The notes beneath the pieces are model-generated. The model did not search any database. It was not told where the DNA came from and saw only the letters and a program-made list of their open reading frames with translations. From contig JAUXCJ010000015.1 of the NCBI GenBank assembly GCA_030618965.1, positions 1-9,262 on the forward strand: 9,262 bases of DNA, given 5' to 3'. The DNA is from Thiomargarita sp. Its GTDB lineage: Bacteria > Pseudomonadota > Gammaproteobacteria > Beggiatoales > Beggiatoaceae. The translations under genes and the position numbers were made by a program. How positions within the stretch are numbered: the stretch's first letter is position 1; every line of letters starts with the position of its first letter. Positions 1-7,289 of this stretch are shown one piece after another.

Positions 1-74
1 ATACTAAAGTATGTAAAATCTCCTAGTGGCTTGATGTGACTATAATTACTTTTTTTAAGGGCAGGAAATATAGA

Positions 75-890
75 TTGGATAATCAAAATAGTGACCCTAA
101 AATTATTGTTGTTACGTCTGGCAAAGGTGGTGTTGGTAAAACAACTACCAGTGCTGCTTTTGCGACTGCTATAGCCTTGCGTGGTCATCCAACTGTTGTG
201 ATTGATTTCGATGTTGGCCTACGAAATCTTGATCTGGTTATGGGTTGTGAACGTCGTGTTGTCTTTGATTTTGTGCAGCTTATTAATGGTGAATGTACTT
301 TAAATCAAGCCTTGATTAAAGATAGACGTGTTGAAAACTTATATATTTTACCAGCCTCACAAACCAGAGATAAGGATGCACTGACTTTAAAAGGGGTAGC
401 AAGGGTTTTAGAAGCACTTAAAAAACGTTTTCAATATATTATTTGTGACTCTCCCGCTGGCATTGAGCATGGTGCGATTATGGCGATGTATTTTGCTGAT
501 GAAGCGTTGATTATAACTAATCCTGAAGTGTCTTCAGTGCGCGATTCTGATCGTATCATTGGTATGTTGTCTAGTAAAACGCGCCGTGCTGTGCAAAATC
601 TGGAACCTATTAATGAGCACTTATTGCTAACACGCTATATAGAGAAACGGGTAGGTCGTGGTGATATGCTCAGTGCTAAAGATGTGCAAGAAATTTTAGC
701 AATTAACTTATTAGGGCTGATTCCTGAATCGGTTAGTGTATTACAATCTTCTAATAAAGGTATTCCTATCACGCTTGATGATAATAGTGATGCTGGAGAT
801 GCCTATCATGATGCGGTTGCTCGTTTTTTTGGTGAAGAACCACCAAAACGAGATAAAAAAGGTTTATTCGCCCGTTTATTTGGAAATTAA
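75..890 (+). CDS. minD: Septum site-determining ATPase MinD
   Basis: MinD is the membrane-cycling ATPase that recruits MinC to block FtsZ assembly near the poles and oscillates with MinE. From a TTG start at 75 it has 271 residues, close to the usual 270. Visible: deviant Walker A GKGGVGKT at residues 16-23 with signature Lys17, the switch segment VIDFDVGLRNLD (about 43-54), the Walker B-like ICDSPAGIE with Asp125, and a C-terminal amphipathic membrane-targeting helix ending GLFARLFGN. The start is uncertain. A GTG at 36 in the same frame would add 13 residues, and an in-frame TAG at 24-26 rules out anything longer. I prefer the TTG because AGGA at 63-66 sits 8 bases before it and because MinD normally begins just before KIIVVTSGKGG. 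It lies one base upstream of minE, so the two are surely cotranscribed. Identity is secure; only the start is not. Confidence 0.96.
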   Translation: MDNQNSDPKIIVVTSGKGGVGKTTTSAAFATAIALRGHPTVVIDFDVGLRNLDLVMGCERRVVFDFVQLINGECTLNQALIKDRRVENLYILPASQTRDKDALTLKGVARVLEALKKRFQYIICDSPAGIEHGAIMAMYFADEALIITNPEVSSVRDSDRIIGMLSSKTRRAVQNLEPINEHLLLTRYIEKRVGRGDMLSAKDVQEILAINLLGLIPESVSVLQSSNKGIPITLDDNSDAGDAYHDAVARFFGEEPPKRDKKGLFARLFGN

Positions 891-891
891 T

Positions 892-1173
892 ATGAGTTTG
901 TTTGGTTATTTTGGTACAGAGCAAAAATCGGCAACAGTTGCTAAGGAGCGTTTACAAATTATTGTTGCCCATCAACGTCGGGAGCGTGGATCAACGATGG
1001 GCGATTTTTTACCTGCTTTACAAAAGGAGTTAATAGAAGTTGTCAGAAGATATGTTGAAGTTAGTGATGAACATATAAATATTCGTGTAGAGCAAGCAGA
1101 AAATTATGAAGTTTTAGAGGTTAATATCGCGTTGCCTGAGAGCGGGATTAAAGAACCAATTAAGACGAAATAA
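892..1173 (+). CDS. minE: Cell division topological specificity factor MinE
   Basis: MinE stimulates MinD ATP hydrolysis, releases MinD from the membrane and so confines MinCD inhibition to the poles. The protein has 93 residues against 88 in E. coli. The N-terminal SLFGYFG stretch (2-8) matches the membrane-binding amphipathic part. The anti-MinCD segment RLQIIVAHQRRE covers about 20-31, followed by the dimerisation domain (LPALQKELIEVVRRYVEV, then the strand YEVLEVNIALP near 72-82). The ATG at 892 starts one base after the minD stop. A weak GGA at 882-884, inside the end of minD, is the only ribosome-binding signal, so translational coupling to minD is likely. The reading frame stays open upstream into minD as far as 736, but that part is a shadow of minD. 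Confidence 0.96.
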   Translation: MSLFGYFGTEQKSATVAKERLQIIVAHQRRERGSTMGDFLPALQKELIEVVRRYVEVSDEHINIRVEQAENYEVLEVNIALPESGIKEPIKTK

Positions 1174-1212
1174 TTGAAAGTCATTACGATCCTTATAACT
1201 CAGTAAAATTTT

Positions 1213-2004
1213 ATGCAGCGTTCATTTTTACCTAAACCAAAATACGAACACATTTTCGGCCTACATACGGTTAGACAGGTTTTTGAAAATGACATTTCTT
1301 GCGTAGTCGAACTTTGGACGCAGCAAGGGCGGCATGATGGAAAATTACAAAGTTTGCTGAAACAAGCTCAACAGCAAGGTATTGTTATACAAGAAGTTCC
1401 TAAAAAAACTTTAGATAAATTAACTGGAAATCAGCATCATCAAGGTATCGTCATTCGTTGTAAAGCGCGTCCTATCAATACTCAAAGCAAGCTAGAAACA
1501 ATACTCGCTTCATTAAACCAGCCACCGTTTTTATTAATATTAGATGAAGTGCAAGACCCGCATAATTTAGGTGCTTGCTTGCGAACTGCCGATGCAGCTG
1601 GTATTCATGCTGTCATTGTGCCTAAAAATCGAGCTTGTAGTTTGTCGCCAAGTGTGCGTAAAGTCGCCAGTGGTGCTGCTGACACTGTGCCCTTAATTCA
1701 AGTCACTAATCTTGTTAGCACTTTGCGCTGGTTACAAGAACAAGGTGTATGGATTATCGGGACAGATGATGAGACTCAAACAAGCTTGTTTGATACGTCT
1801 TTAACTGGCCCGTTGGCATTAGTTTTGGGTGCTGAAGGTACTGGACTACGCCGCTTGACGCGAGAAAACTGTGATGTTTTAGTAAGTATCCCCATGTTTG
1901 GCAAGGTGGAAAGTCTTAATGTATCGGTAGCAACTGGGGTTTGTTTGTTTGAAGCTGTACGCCAGCGTCAGCCAATCGTGCAAAAAAAACCTGTGTCAAC
2001 TTGA
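1213..2004 (+). CDS. rlmB: 23S rRNA (guanosine-2'-O)-methyltransferase RlmB
   Basis: This SpoU/TrmH (SPOUT) family enzyme methylates the 2'-O of G2251 (E. coli numbering) in the peptidyl-transferase P loop of 23S rRNA, using S-adenosylmethionine. It has 263 residues against about 243 in E. coli, with roughly 10 extra residues at each end. The N-terminal substrate-binding domain shows the FGLHTVRQVFE start (15-25) and HHQGIVIRCK (75-84). The knotted catalytic domain carries motif 1 LDEVQDPHNLGACLRTADAAG (about 110-130; Asn118 and Arg124), motif 2 LVLGAEGTGLR (203-213) and motif 3 IPMFGKVESLNVSVATG (226-242). The ATG at 1213 is the first possible start after an in-frame TAA at 1204-1206, but no good Shine-Dalgarno precedes it. 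It lies 39 bases after minE on the same strand, probably read through from the min genes. The last 89 bases overlap dusB on the opposite strand. Confidence 0.95.
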   Translation: MQRSFLPKPKYEHIFGLHTVRQVFENDISCVVELWTQQGRHDGKLQSLLKQAQQQGIVIQEVPKKTLDKLTGNQHHQGIVIRCKARPINTQSKLETILASLNQPPFLLILDEVQDPHNLGACLRTADAAGIHAVIVPKNRACSLSPSVRKVASGAADTVPLIQVTNLVSTLRWLQEQGVWIIGTDDETQTSLFDTSLTGPLALVLGAEGTGLRRLTRENCDVLVSIPMFGKVESLNVSVATGVCLFEAVRQRQPIVQKKPVST

Positions 2005-2932
2005 TTTGTTCGGCACTGCTTTCGACACGATTCACCGTATCACGAAACCTTGCTCCATGCTTTTGTCCCTTGCTATACCATGATAAATGCTTACGTGCCA
2101 TTCGCACACCAGTATATTCTCCATAAAATTCATAAAGATTATCCAAGTGTGCCAATAAAATCTCACGGATTTCAAAAAGAGAAGGCGGGGGCAATTTTTC
2201 ACCAGTTTTTAAATAATGCTCAATTTCACGGAAAATCCAAGGGCTACCCATAGCTGCACGACCAATCATAATTGCATCTGCTCCCGTATAATCCAACACA
2301 TATTTGGCCTTTTCCGGGCTACGAATATCACCATTTGCAATCACTGGTATATTAATTATCGCTTTAATTGCCGCAATCGTCTCATATTCTGCCTCTCCAC
2401 TATAGCCACAAGCGCGAGTACGCCCATGCACAGCTAAAGCTTGTATGCCAGCCAGTTCAGCGATTTGTGCAATACGCACAGCATTACGATGCGCCTTATC
2501 CCAGCCGGTACGAATTTTTAAAGTGACAGGCACCTCAACGGCTTTTACAACTGCTTCAAGAATTTGCCCCACCAGTTTTTCATTTTTTAATAAAGCTGAA
2601 CCTGCCATCACATTACAGATTTTTTTAGCTGGGCAACCCATATTAATATCAATAACTTGTGCGCCATTGTCGGCATTATATTGCGCTGCTTTTGCTAACA
2701 ATTCCGCATCAGCACCGGCAATTTGTACACTACGCGGCTCAGTTTCGCCATCATGATTTGCACGGCGTTTCGTTTTTTCGCTGCCCCAGAGTAGCGAGTT
2801 GGAGGAAATCATTTCTGATACCGCTAATCCCGCTCCCATTTTTTTACACAATTGTCGAAAGGGGCGATCTGTGACTCCCGCCATTGGCGCAAGTACCAGA
2901 TTATTCTTGAGAATATAAGGTCCAATTTTCAT
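1916..2932 (-). CDS. dusB: tRNA-dihydrouridine synthase DusB
   Basis: DusB is an FMN- and NADPH-dependent enzyme that reduces specific uridines in the tRNA D-loop to dihydrouridine. It has 338 residues against 321 in E. coli. The TIM-barrel signature is clear: LAPMAGVTDRPFR at about 14-26, DINMGCPAKK with catalytic Cys100, VPVTLKIRTGW with Lys139, AVHGRTR with His169, VIANGDI (197-203) and the phosphate-binding IMIGRAAMGSPW (221-232). Cys100, Lys139 and His169 fall at the same numbers as I recall for E. coli DusB, so the N-terminal start is right. A C-terminal helical domain follows. The final part (VQLQTNKPQLLPIH) is longer than usual and is encoded antisense to the end of rlmB. No Shine-Dalgarno is obvious before the ATG. 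No fis gene lies downstream, unlike the enterobacterial dusB-fis operon. Confidence 0.95.
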   Translation of the reverse strand: MKIGPYILKNNLVLAPMAGVTDRPFRQLCKKMGAGLAVSEMISSNSLLWGSEKTKRRANHDGETEPRSVQIAGADAELLAKAAQYNADNGAQVIDINMGCPAKKICNVMAGSALLKNEKLVGQILEAVVKAVEVPVTLKIRTGWDKAHRNAVRIAQIAELAGIQALAVHGRTRACGYSGEAEYETIAAIKAIINIPVIANGDIRSPEKAKYVLDYTGADAIMIGRAAMGSPWIFREIEHYLKTGEKLPPPSLFEIREILLAHLDNLYEFYGEYTGVRMARKHLSWYSKGQKHGARFRDTVNRVESSAEQIKLTQVFFARLADAGVQLQTNKPQLLPIH

Positions 2933-3003
2933 AGTTTAGTAATAAATTTGATTTAAAATTTTCCATATCGAAATAAGGGGCTTTTTTTGTCTTAATAACG
3001 TAT

Positions 3004-3032
3004 TATAATAATATCTATTTATAAAAAAGGAG
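3004..3032 (+). promoter_or_regulatory. Candidate ppk1 promoter -10 and ribosome-binding site
   Basis: A perfect TATAAT occurs at 3004-3009, but no good -35 stands 17 bases upstream, where there is only a T-run. An alternative pair is TTGTCT at 2987-2992 with TAATAT at 3009-3014, 16 bases apart, each matching four of six consensus positions. A strong Shine-Dalgarno AAGGAG at 3027-3032 sits 6 bases before the ppk1 ATG and supports that start. The region between the divergent dusB and ppk1 genes (2933-3038) must hold promoters for both; none is clear for dusB. Confidence 0.4.
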
Positions 3033-3038
3033 TAAATT

Positions 3039-5201
3039 ATGCAATCTAAGACAGAAAATACCGAAAATCGAGAAAATAAAGAAGAAAAACCATCAGAAAT
3101 TTTAGATAAACAGTCAGAAGAGACTAAAGAAATTGATCTTAATCGTCCAGAATTTTATATCAACCGTGAATTAAGCCTACTGGCTTTTCATCGTCGGGTT
3201 TTGGCACAAGCTAAAGACTCCAAAATGCCATTATTAGAGCGTTTGCGCTTTTTATGTATTGCCAGTACTAACTTAGATGAATTTTTTGAATTACGGGTGG
3301 CAGGGTTAAAACAACAAGTAGTTGCAGGTGCCGTGCAAGCTGGACCAGATAATCTTTCTCCACAAGAAGTGCTTAACCGTATCAGTACAGCAGCTCATGA
3401 ATTTGTTGATGAACAATATTCTTTGCTCAATGAAAATGTTTTAAATTTTTTAGAGGATGAAGGGATTAGCTTTCTTAAACGCGATCAGTGGAATAAGGCG
3501 CAAAGTAAATGGGTGCGAGAATATTTTGAGAATGAATTATCACCTATTTTAAGTCCTATCGGCTTAGATCCAGCGCATCCTTTTCCTCCCATTCTTAATA
3601 AAAGCTTGAATTTTATCGTTTCTTTGAAAGGTAAAGATGCTTTTGGGCGTGATAGTGGTAGGGCGGTGGTACAGGCTCCACGCGCATTACCACGTATTAT
3701 TCCATTACCGCAGGAATTATCTAATCATCCCTACGAATTTATTTTTCTGTCTTCTATCCTACATGCCCATGTTGAAGATTTATTTCCAGGTATGAAAGTT
3801 ACTGGTTGTTATCAATTCCGAGTCACTCGTAACAGTGATTTGTTTGTTGATGAAGAGGCAGTTGAGGATTTGCTGCGTGCTTTAGAAGGGGAATTACCTG
3901 GCCGTCGCTATGGTGATACAGTGCGTTTGGAAGTTCCTGATAATTGTCCAGACAAAATGATTGATTTTTTATTAAAGCACTTTAAACTGACTAAACTTGA
4001 TTTGTATCAAGTTAATGGGCCAGTTAATCTCAATCGTTTATTGGCTTTGCCCGATCTAGTTGATCGCCCCGATTTAAAATATCCTAGCTTTACACCGAGT
4101 ATTCCTAAGAATATCAAGCGTAATTTATTTGTCAGTATCCGTGAGGGCGATATACTGTTGCATCATCCGTTTCAATCTTTTACGCCTGTGATTGACTTTG
4201 TACGTCAGGCTGCAAGTGATCCACAAGTCTTAGCGATTAAGCAAACGCTGTATCGGACCAGTGCAGATTCGGTTTTAGTTGATGCGCTGGTAGAAGCGGC
4301 TCGCTCTAATAAAGAAGTTACAGTGGTGATTGAACTGCGTGCTCGTTTTGATGAAGAAGCCAATATTCGTTTAGCTACTCGTTTACAAGAGGCTGGCGCT
4401 CACGTTGTTTATGGTGTGGTGGGTTATAAAACCCATGCAAAAATGATTATGGTGGTTCGTCGTGAAAGTAAGAAACTTCAACGTTATGTACATTTAGGTA
4501 CAGGTAATTATCATGATCGTACTGCGCGAATTTACACGGACTATGGTTTATTTAGTTGCAATAAGGATCTTGGTGAAGATGTGCATAAGATGTTTATGCA
4601 ATTAACTTCCCTTGGGCGGAGCGCGAGTTTGAAAAAGATGTTGCAATCACCATTCACCTTGTACAATGGTTTAATAAAGCGGATTGAACGTACTGCTGAA
4701 ACCGCCCGTGAAGGTAAACCAGCGCATATCATCGCTAAAATGAATGCTTTAACGGAAACTGAAATTATCCGTACCCTGTACAGGGCTTCGATGGCAGGAG
4801 TTAAAATTGATTTGATTGTGCGTGGCATTTGTTGCTTAAAGCCAGGCATTCCTGGAATTTCAGAAACAATTCATGTGCGTTCTATTGTCGGGCGATTTCT
4901 TGAACATACACGTTGTTTTTATTTTTTGAATGGGGAAAAAGAGGAAGTTTATTGTGGCAGTGCCGATTGGATGGTTCGTAATTTGCTAAAACGGGTAGAA
5001 GAATGCTTTCCGCTTGAAGATAAAACCATAAAATCAATCGTAATTGAACAAGGTTTAAAATTGTATTTAGAAGATAATAGTCAAGCATGGGTACTTGATA
5101 ATGAAGGTAATTATAACCGTATCGTACCTGAAGAAGGTGTAGAAAAGGTTTCTGCACAGCAAAAATTGTTACAGCTTTTGGCGGAAAAAACTTCGGGGTA
5201 A
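3039..5201 (+). CDS. ppk1: Polyphosphate kinase 1
   Basis: PPK1 reversibly transfers the gamma phosphate of ATP to growing inorganic polyphosphate through a phosphohistidine intermediate; it is usually membrane-associated. It has 720 residues, the usual size for the family plus an N-terminal extension. Visible in order: a charged, Glu/Lys/Asn-rich tail (1-36); the N domain YINRELSLLAFHRRVL (about 40-55) and LRFLCIASTNLDEFFELRV; the catalytic core LAIKQTLYRTSADS; VVIELRARFDEEANIRLA; GYKTHAKM with the phospho-acceptor His466; YVHLGTGNYHDRTARIYTDYG; and GRFLEHTRCFYF with the second active-site His623. The 157-residue spacing of the two histidines equals that of E. coli (435 and 592), which argues for an intact enzyme. 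A strong AAGGAG fixes the start. The gene appears monocistronic: a hairpin follows it, and no ppx exopolyphosphatase lies in the window. Confidence 0.97.
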   Translation: MQSKTENTENRENKEEKPSEILDKQSEETKEIDLNRPEFYINRELSLLAFHRRVLAQAKDSKMPLLERLRFLCIASTNLDEFFELRVAGLKQQVVAGAVQAGPDNLSPQEVLNRISTAAHEFVDEQYSLLNENVLNFLEDEGISFLKRDQWNKAQSKWVREYFENELSPILSPIGLDPAHPFPPILNKSLNFIVSLKGKDAFGRDSGRAVVQAPRALPRIIPLPQELSNHPYEFIFLSSILHAHVEDLFPGMKVTGCYQFRVTRNSDLFVDEEAVEDLLRALEGELPGRRYGDTVRLEVPDNCPDKMIDFLLKHFKLTKLDLYQVNGPVNLNRLLALPDLVDRPDLKYPSFTPSIPKNIKRNLFVSIREGDILLHHPFQSFTPVIDFVRQAASDPQVLAIKQTLYRTSADSVLVDALVEAARSNKEVTVVIELRARFDEEANIRLATRLQEAGAHVVYGVVGYKTHAKMIMVVRRESKKLQRYVHLGTGNYHDRTARIYTDYGLFSCNKDLGEDVHKMFMQLTSLGRSASLKKMLQSPFTLYNGLIKRIERTAETAREGKPAHIIAKMNALTETEIIRTLYRASMAGVKIDLIVRGICCLKPGIPGISETIHVRSIVGRFLEHTRCFYFLNGEKEEVYCGSADWMVRNLLKRVEECFPLEDKTIKSIVIEQGLKLYLEDNSQAWVLDNEGNYNRIVPEEGVEKVSAQQKLLQLLAEKTSG

Positions 5202-5210
5202 TTTGATGTA

Positions 5211-5241
5211 ATAGGAATGCAAGGTAACCTTGCACTCCTAT
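5211..5241 (+). terminator. Hairpin after ppk1, possible terminator
   Basis: A 14-base left arm (5211-5224) and 14-base right arm (5228-5241) pair with a single A-C mismatch around the 3-base loop TAA. It lies 9 bases after the ppk1 stop. The downstream tract (AATACTCTTT) is only moderately T-rich, so it may be a weak terminator or an mRNA 3'-end stabiliser. Its right foot overlaps a perfect TATAAT at 5239-5244. Confidence 0.55.
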
Positions 5242-5244
5242 AAT
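5239..5244 (+). promoter_or_regulatory. Possible -10 box of the membrane-protein operon
   Basis: A perfect TATAAT starts within the 3' foot of the hairpin after ppk1. No TTGACA-like box is found 16-18 bases upstream, so the promoter is weak, needs an activator, or is chance in AT-rich DNA. Transcription from it would begin just before the AAGGA ribosome-binding site at 5253-5257. Confidence 0.25.
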
Positions 5245-5266
5245 ACTCTTTCAAGGAATACACGTT

Positions 5267-6247
5267 ATGCCATTAGACACTCCCATCATTCCTAAGCATC
5301 TTTATAGCCTAGCGCGAGCAAATATTCTGTCGCCAAATGCCCTAGAATATGCCCTGCGGAGAATTGGAACAGTTCCTGACGCAGCAGCTTGGCGGCGTTT
5401 TATCGACAAGTTACTGTTATTGCTAGGTACGACTTTACTACTTGCTGGGATTTTGTTTTTCTTTGCCTATAATTGGGCAGATTTGAGTCGTTTTGTGAAA
5501 TTTGCTGTACTTGAGTTTGGAGTGTTGAGTATGGCAGTGTTTGCCTCATGGCAGCTAAGGCATTTATCTGGACAAGTTGCTTTATTGGCTGCTGCTGTCT
5601 TATTGGGTGTCTTGTTGGCTGTTTATGGTCAAACTTATCAGACAGGAGCAGACGCTTTTGGGTTATTTCTTGCTTGGGCTATTTTGATTCTGCCTTGGGT
5701 ATTAGTTAGTCAATTTGCGCCATTGTGGTTATTGTTATTGCTGTTGCTCAATCTGAGTCTCATTTTGTACTGGGAACAAGTGATTCAATTGTATTCTTAT
5801 TATCAACGTACTCAATTGTTTTTAATCTTATTTATTCTTAACAGTGTGGCAATGATTGCTTGGGAGTACGCTTATAGAAAAGGCGTGGTTTGGCTACAAG
5901 GAAAGTGGTTTAGCGGTATTCTGTTCGCAGCTATGTTGACAACTCTTGTTATACCTATATTATTTGCCATTGTTGACTTCTATGATTGGCAAGAAAGACC
6001 GTTGTTTGCAGTAACAGCACTACTTTATATCTCAGTGACAGCTTTAGCTTTATGGTATTACCGTTATGGACGACGTGATTTATTATTATTGGCTATGTCT
6101 TTATTAGGTGTTATTGTCGTATTTTCTACCCTGTTTATTAAACTGCTTCCAATGAGTTCGCCAATAAGTTGGTTAATTTTAGCTTTGCTGGTTATTGGGC
6201 AGGCTACTTTAGCAAGTCAGTGGTTAAGGATGCAGAGTTATGGATAA
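5267..6247 (+). CDS. DUF2157 domain-containing membrane protein
   Basis: A polytopic inner-membrane protein of 326 residues, function unknown. The first 45 residues are soluble and carry a helical region (IPKHLYSLARANILSPNALEYALRRIG) typical of DUF2157 N-termini. Hydrophobic segments then lie at about 47-67, 75-94, 103-121, 130-149, 152-169, 184-199, 214-236, 246-264, 270-293 and 299-319, or about ten helices. Family-like signatures are FFFAYNWADLSRFVKFAVLE (65-84) and YGQTYQTGADAFGLFLAWAI (120-139). AAGGA at 5253-5257, 9 bases upstream, supports the ATG. The stop overlaps the next gene's start by 8 bases, so the genes are translationally coupled. It is first in a three-gene operon with DUF4401 and GDYXXLXY proteins, a combination I recall recurring in other bacteria. 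The family call comes from motif resemblance, not a profile search. Confidence 0.85.
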   Translation: MPLDTPIIPKHLYSLARANILSPNALEYALRRIGTVPDAAAWRRFIDKLLLLLGTTLLLAGILFFFAYNWADLSRFVKFAVLEFGVLSMAVFASWQLRHLSGQVALLAAAVLLGVLLAVYGQTYQTGADAFGLFLAWAILILPWVLVSQFAPLWLLLLLLLNLSLILYWEQVIQLYSYYQRTQLFLILFILNSVAMIAWEYAYRKGVVWLQGKWFSGILFAAMLTTLVIPILFAIVDFYDWQERPLFAVTALLYISVTALALWYYRYGRRDLLLLAMSLLGVIVVFSTLFIKLLPMSSPISWLILALLVIGQATLASQWLRMQSYG

Positions 6248-7289
6248 GCAAATCACATATCGTACTATTATTAATGAACTGGAATTGTTTGCCAATAGTG
6301 AAGCCAAAATTGCTGAGGTATTGAGAGCTGAAGAGCCATCAACGCCTTGGTTTATCAATGCCTTGATTGTTATGAGTGCATGGCTGTCAGTATTATTTTT
6401 GGTTCTTTTTTTCTTGTTATTTATTCCGGAAACCGATTCGTTTATTCCTTTAGGTTTAATATTAATATTTGCCACTGTTTATTTGCAGTTTGTTAAAACT
6501 AAAACGAATAGTTTTTTTCTTAACCAATTAGTGTTGCCTTTTAATTTGACAGGTCAAATTTTCTTCATTGTGGGCATTGTGATTGAGGAGAATATAGAAA
6601 CTGCCGCTTTAGTCGCATTTTTTATGGCATTGGTGCTAATTGTGATTTATCGGGATAGCATTCTTCGTTTTTTGTCAGTTTTGTTAGCGACGATTGCATT
6701 ATTGGTACTTTGCTATGAATTTAAAATGTACGAAGCTGTTCATCTTTTGATTGTATTAATGGCGGCAGCTACGATTTGGTATTGGATAACAGAGGCTAAG
6801 CATTTAAGTAATGAAATAATGGTAGAATTATATGAGCCATTGAGATATGGTTTTGTGATTGCTTTGCAACTATTATTGCTTTTATCTATTTTGCCTAAAT
6901 CTCAGTTCATTCCGCCAATCACTTGGTGGTTTTCAAGCTTGGGTTTAACTGTGTTATTACTGGCACTGGAATATTATCTATTGCAGATTAATTTTGTTTC
7001 AGTTGTTAAATGCTATGCTATTTTTGCTGGCACTATATTACTTGCCTTATTGCTTTATCAAGCTCCGGGGATTATTGCTTCTATTATTTTACTGCTATTA
7101 GCTTTTCAGCGGGGCAATCGGGTATTGATGGGAATAGCTATTATTTTTCTGACGGTTTTTTTTGTAGCTTATTATTACCATCTGAATATCACTTTATTGA
7201 TGAAGTCAATTACATTAATAAGTGCGGGAGCTTGCCTGCTGATTCTGCGTTTTGTGTCTCAACAAGTGTTGGAAGGAGGAGAGCAATGA
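6240..7289 (+). CDS. DUF4401 domain-containing membrane protein
   Basis: A 349-residue integral membrane protein of unknown function. A short cytoplasmic-type N-terminus of about 38 residues precedes hydrophobic segments near 40-63, 69-84, 95-115, 121-136, 141-159, 165-182, 202-217, 227-250, 255-273, 276-289, 296-313 and 319-337. The C-terminal block GIAIIFLTVFFVAYYYHLNI (298-317) followed by LLMKSITLISAGACLLILR is the region I associate with DUF4401. The ATG at 6240 overlaps the DUF2157 stop by 8 bases and has AAGGA at 6226-6230, 9 bases upstream. Its own TGA (7287-7289) overlaps the next start in an ATGA arrangement. Such coupling suggests that the three products act together, perhaps as one membrane complex; that is inference. 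Confidence 0.84.
   Translation: MDKQITYRTIINELELFANSEAKIAEVLRAEEPSTPWFINALIVMSAWLSVLFLVLFFLLFIPETDSFIPLGLILIFATVYLQFVKTKTNSFFLNQLVLPFNLTGQIFFIVGIVIEENIETAALVAFFMALVLIVIYRDSILRFLSVLLATIALLVLCYEFKMYEAVHLLIVLMAAATIWYWITEAKHLSNEIMVELYEPLRYGFVIALQLLLLLSILPKSQFIPPITWWFSSLGLTVLLLALEYYLLQINFVSVVKCYAIFAGTILLALLLYQAPGIIASIILLLLAFQRGNRVLMGIAIIFLTVFFVAYYYHLNITLLMKSITLISAGACLLILRFVSQQVLEGGEQ

Noticed and set aside
1..39. Open frame of 12 codons ending in TGA at 37-39, possible tail of minC.
   Set aside because: The dozen residues do not resemble a MinC C-terminus I can recognise, and the stretch is too short to assign.
1174..1199. TTGAAA and TATAAC as a promoter for rlmB.
   Set aside because: The spacing is only 14 bases, shorter than a sigma-70 promoter allows.
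2050..2874. Several plus-strand open frames of 67-103 codons.
   Set aside because: They lie antisense inside dusB, which has full conserved motifs; they show no domain pattern or good ribosome-binding site.
2986..3003. Possible Pho box (TTGTCTT-AATA-ACGTATT) before ppk1.
   Set aside because: The first half matches CTGTCAT in four or five of seven positions and the second in about three, too weak to call although phosphate control of ppk1 would make sense.
4541..5235. Minus-strand open frames of 102 and 117 codons.
   Set aside because: They are antisense to the conserved C-terminal half of ppk1 and the following gap and have no recognisable content.
6041..6050. GCTTTAGCTT inside the DUF2157 gene, like the REP core.
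   Set aside because: It has no inverted partner and no GTAG/GGAG head, and it encodes an ordinary Ala-Leu run in a membrane helix.
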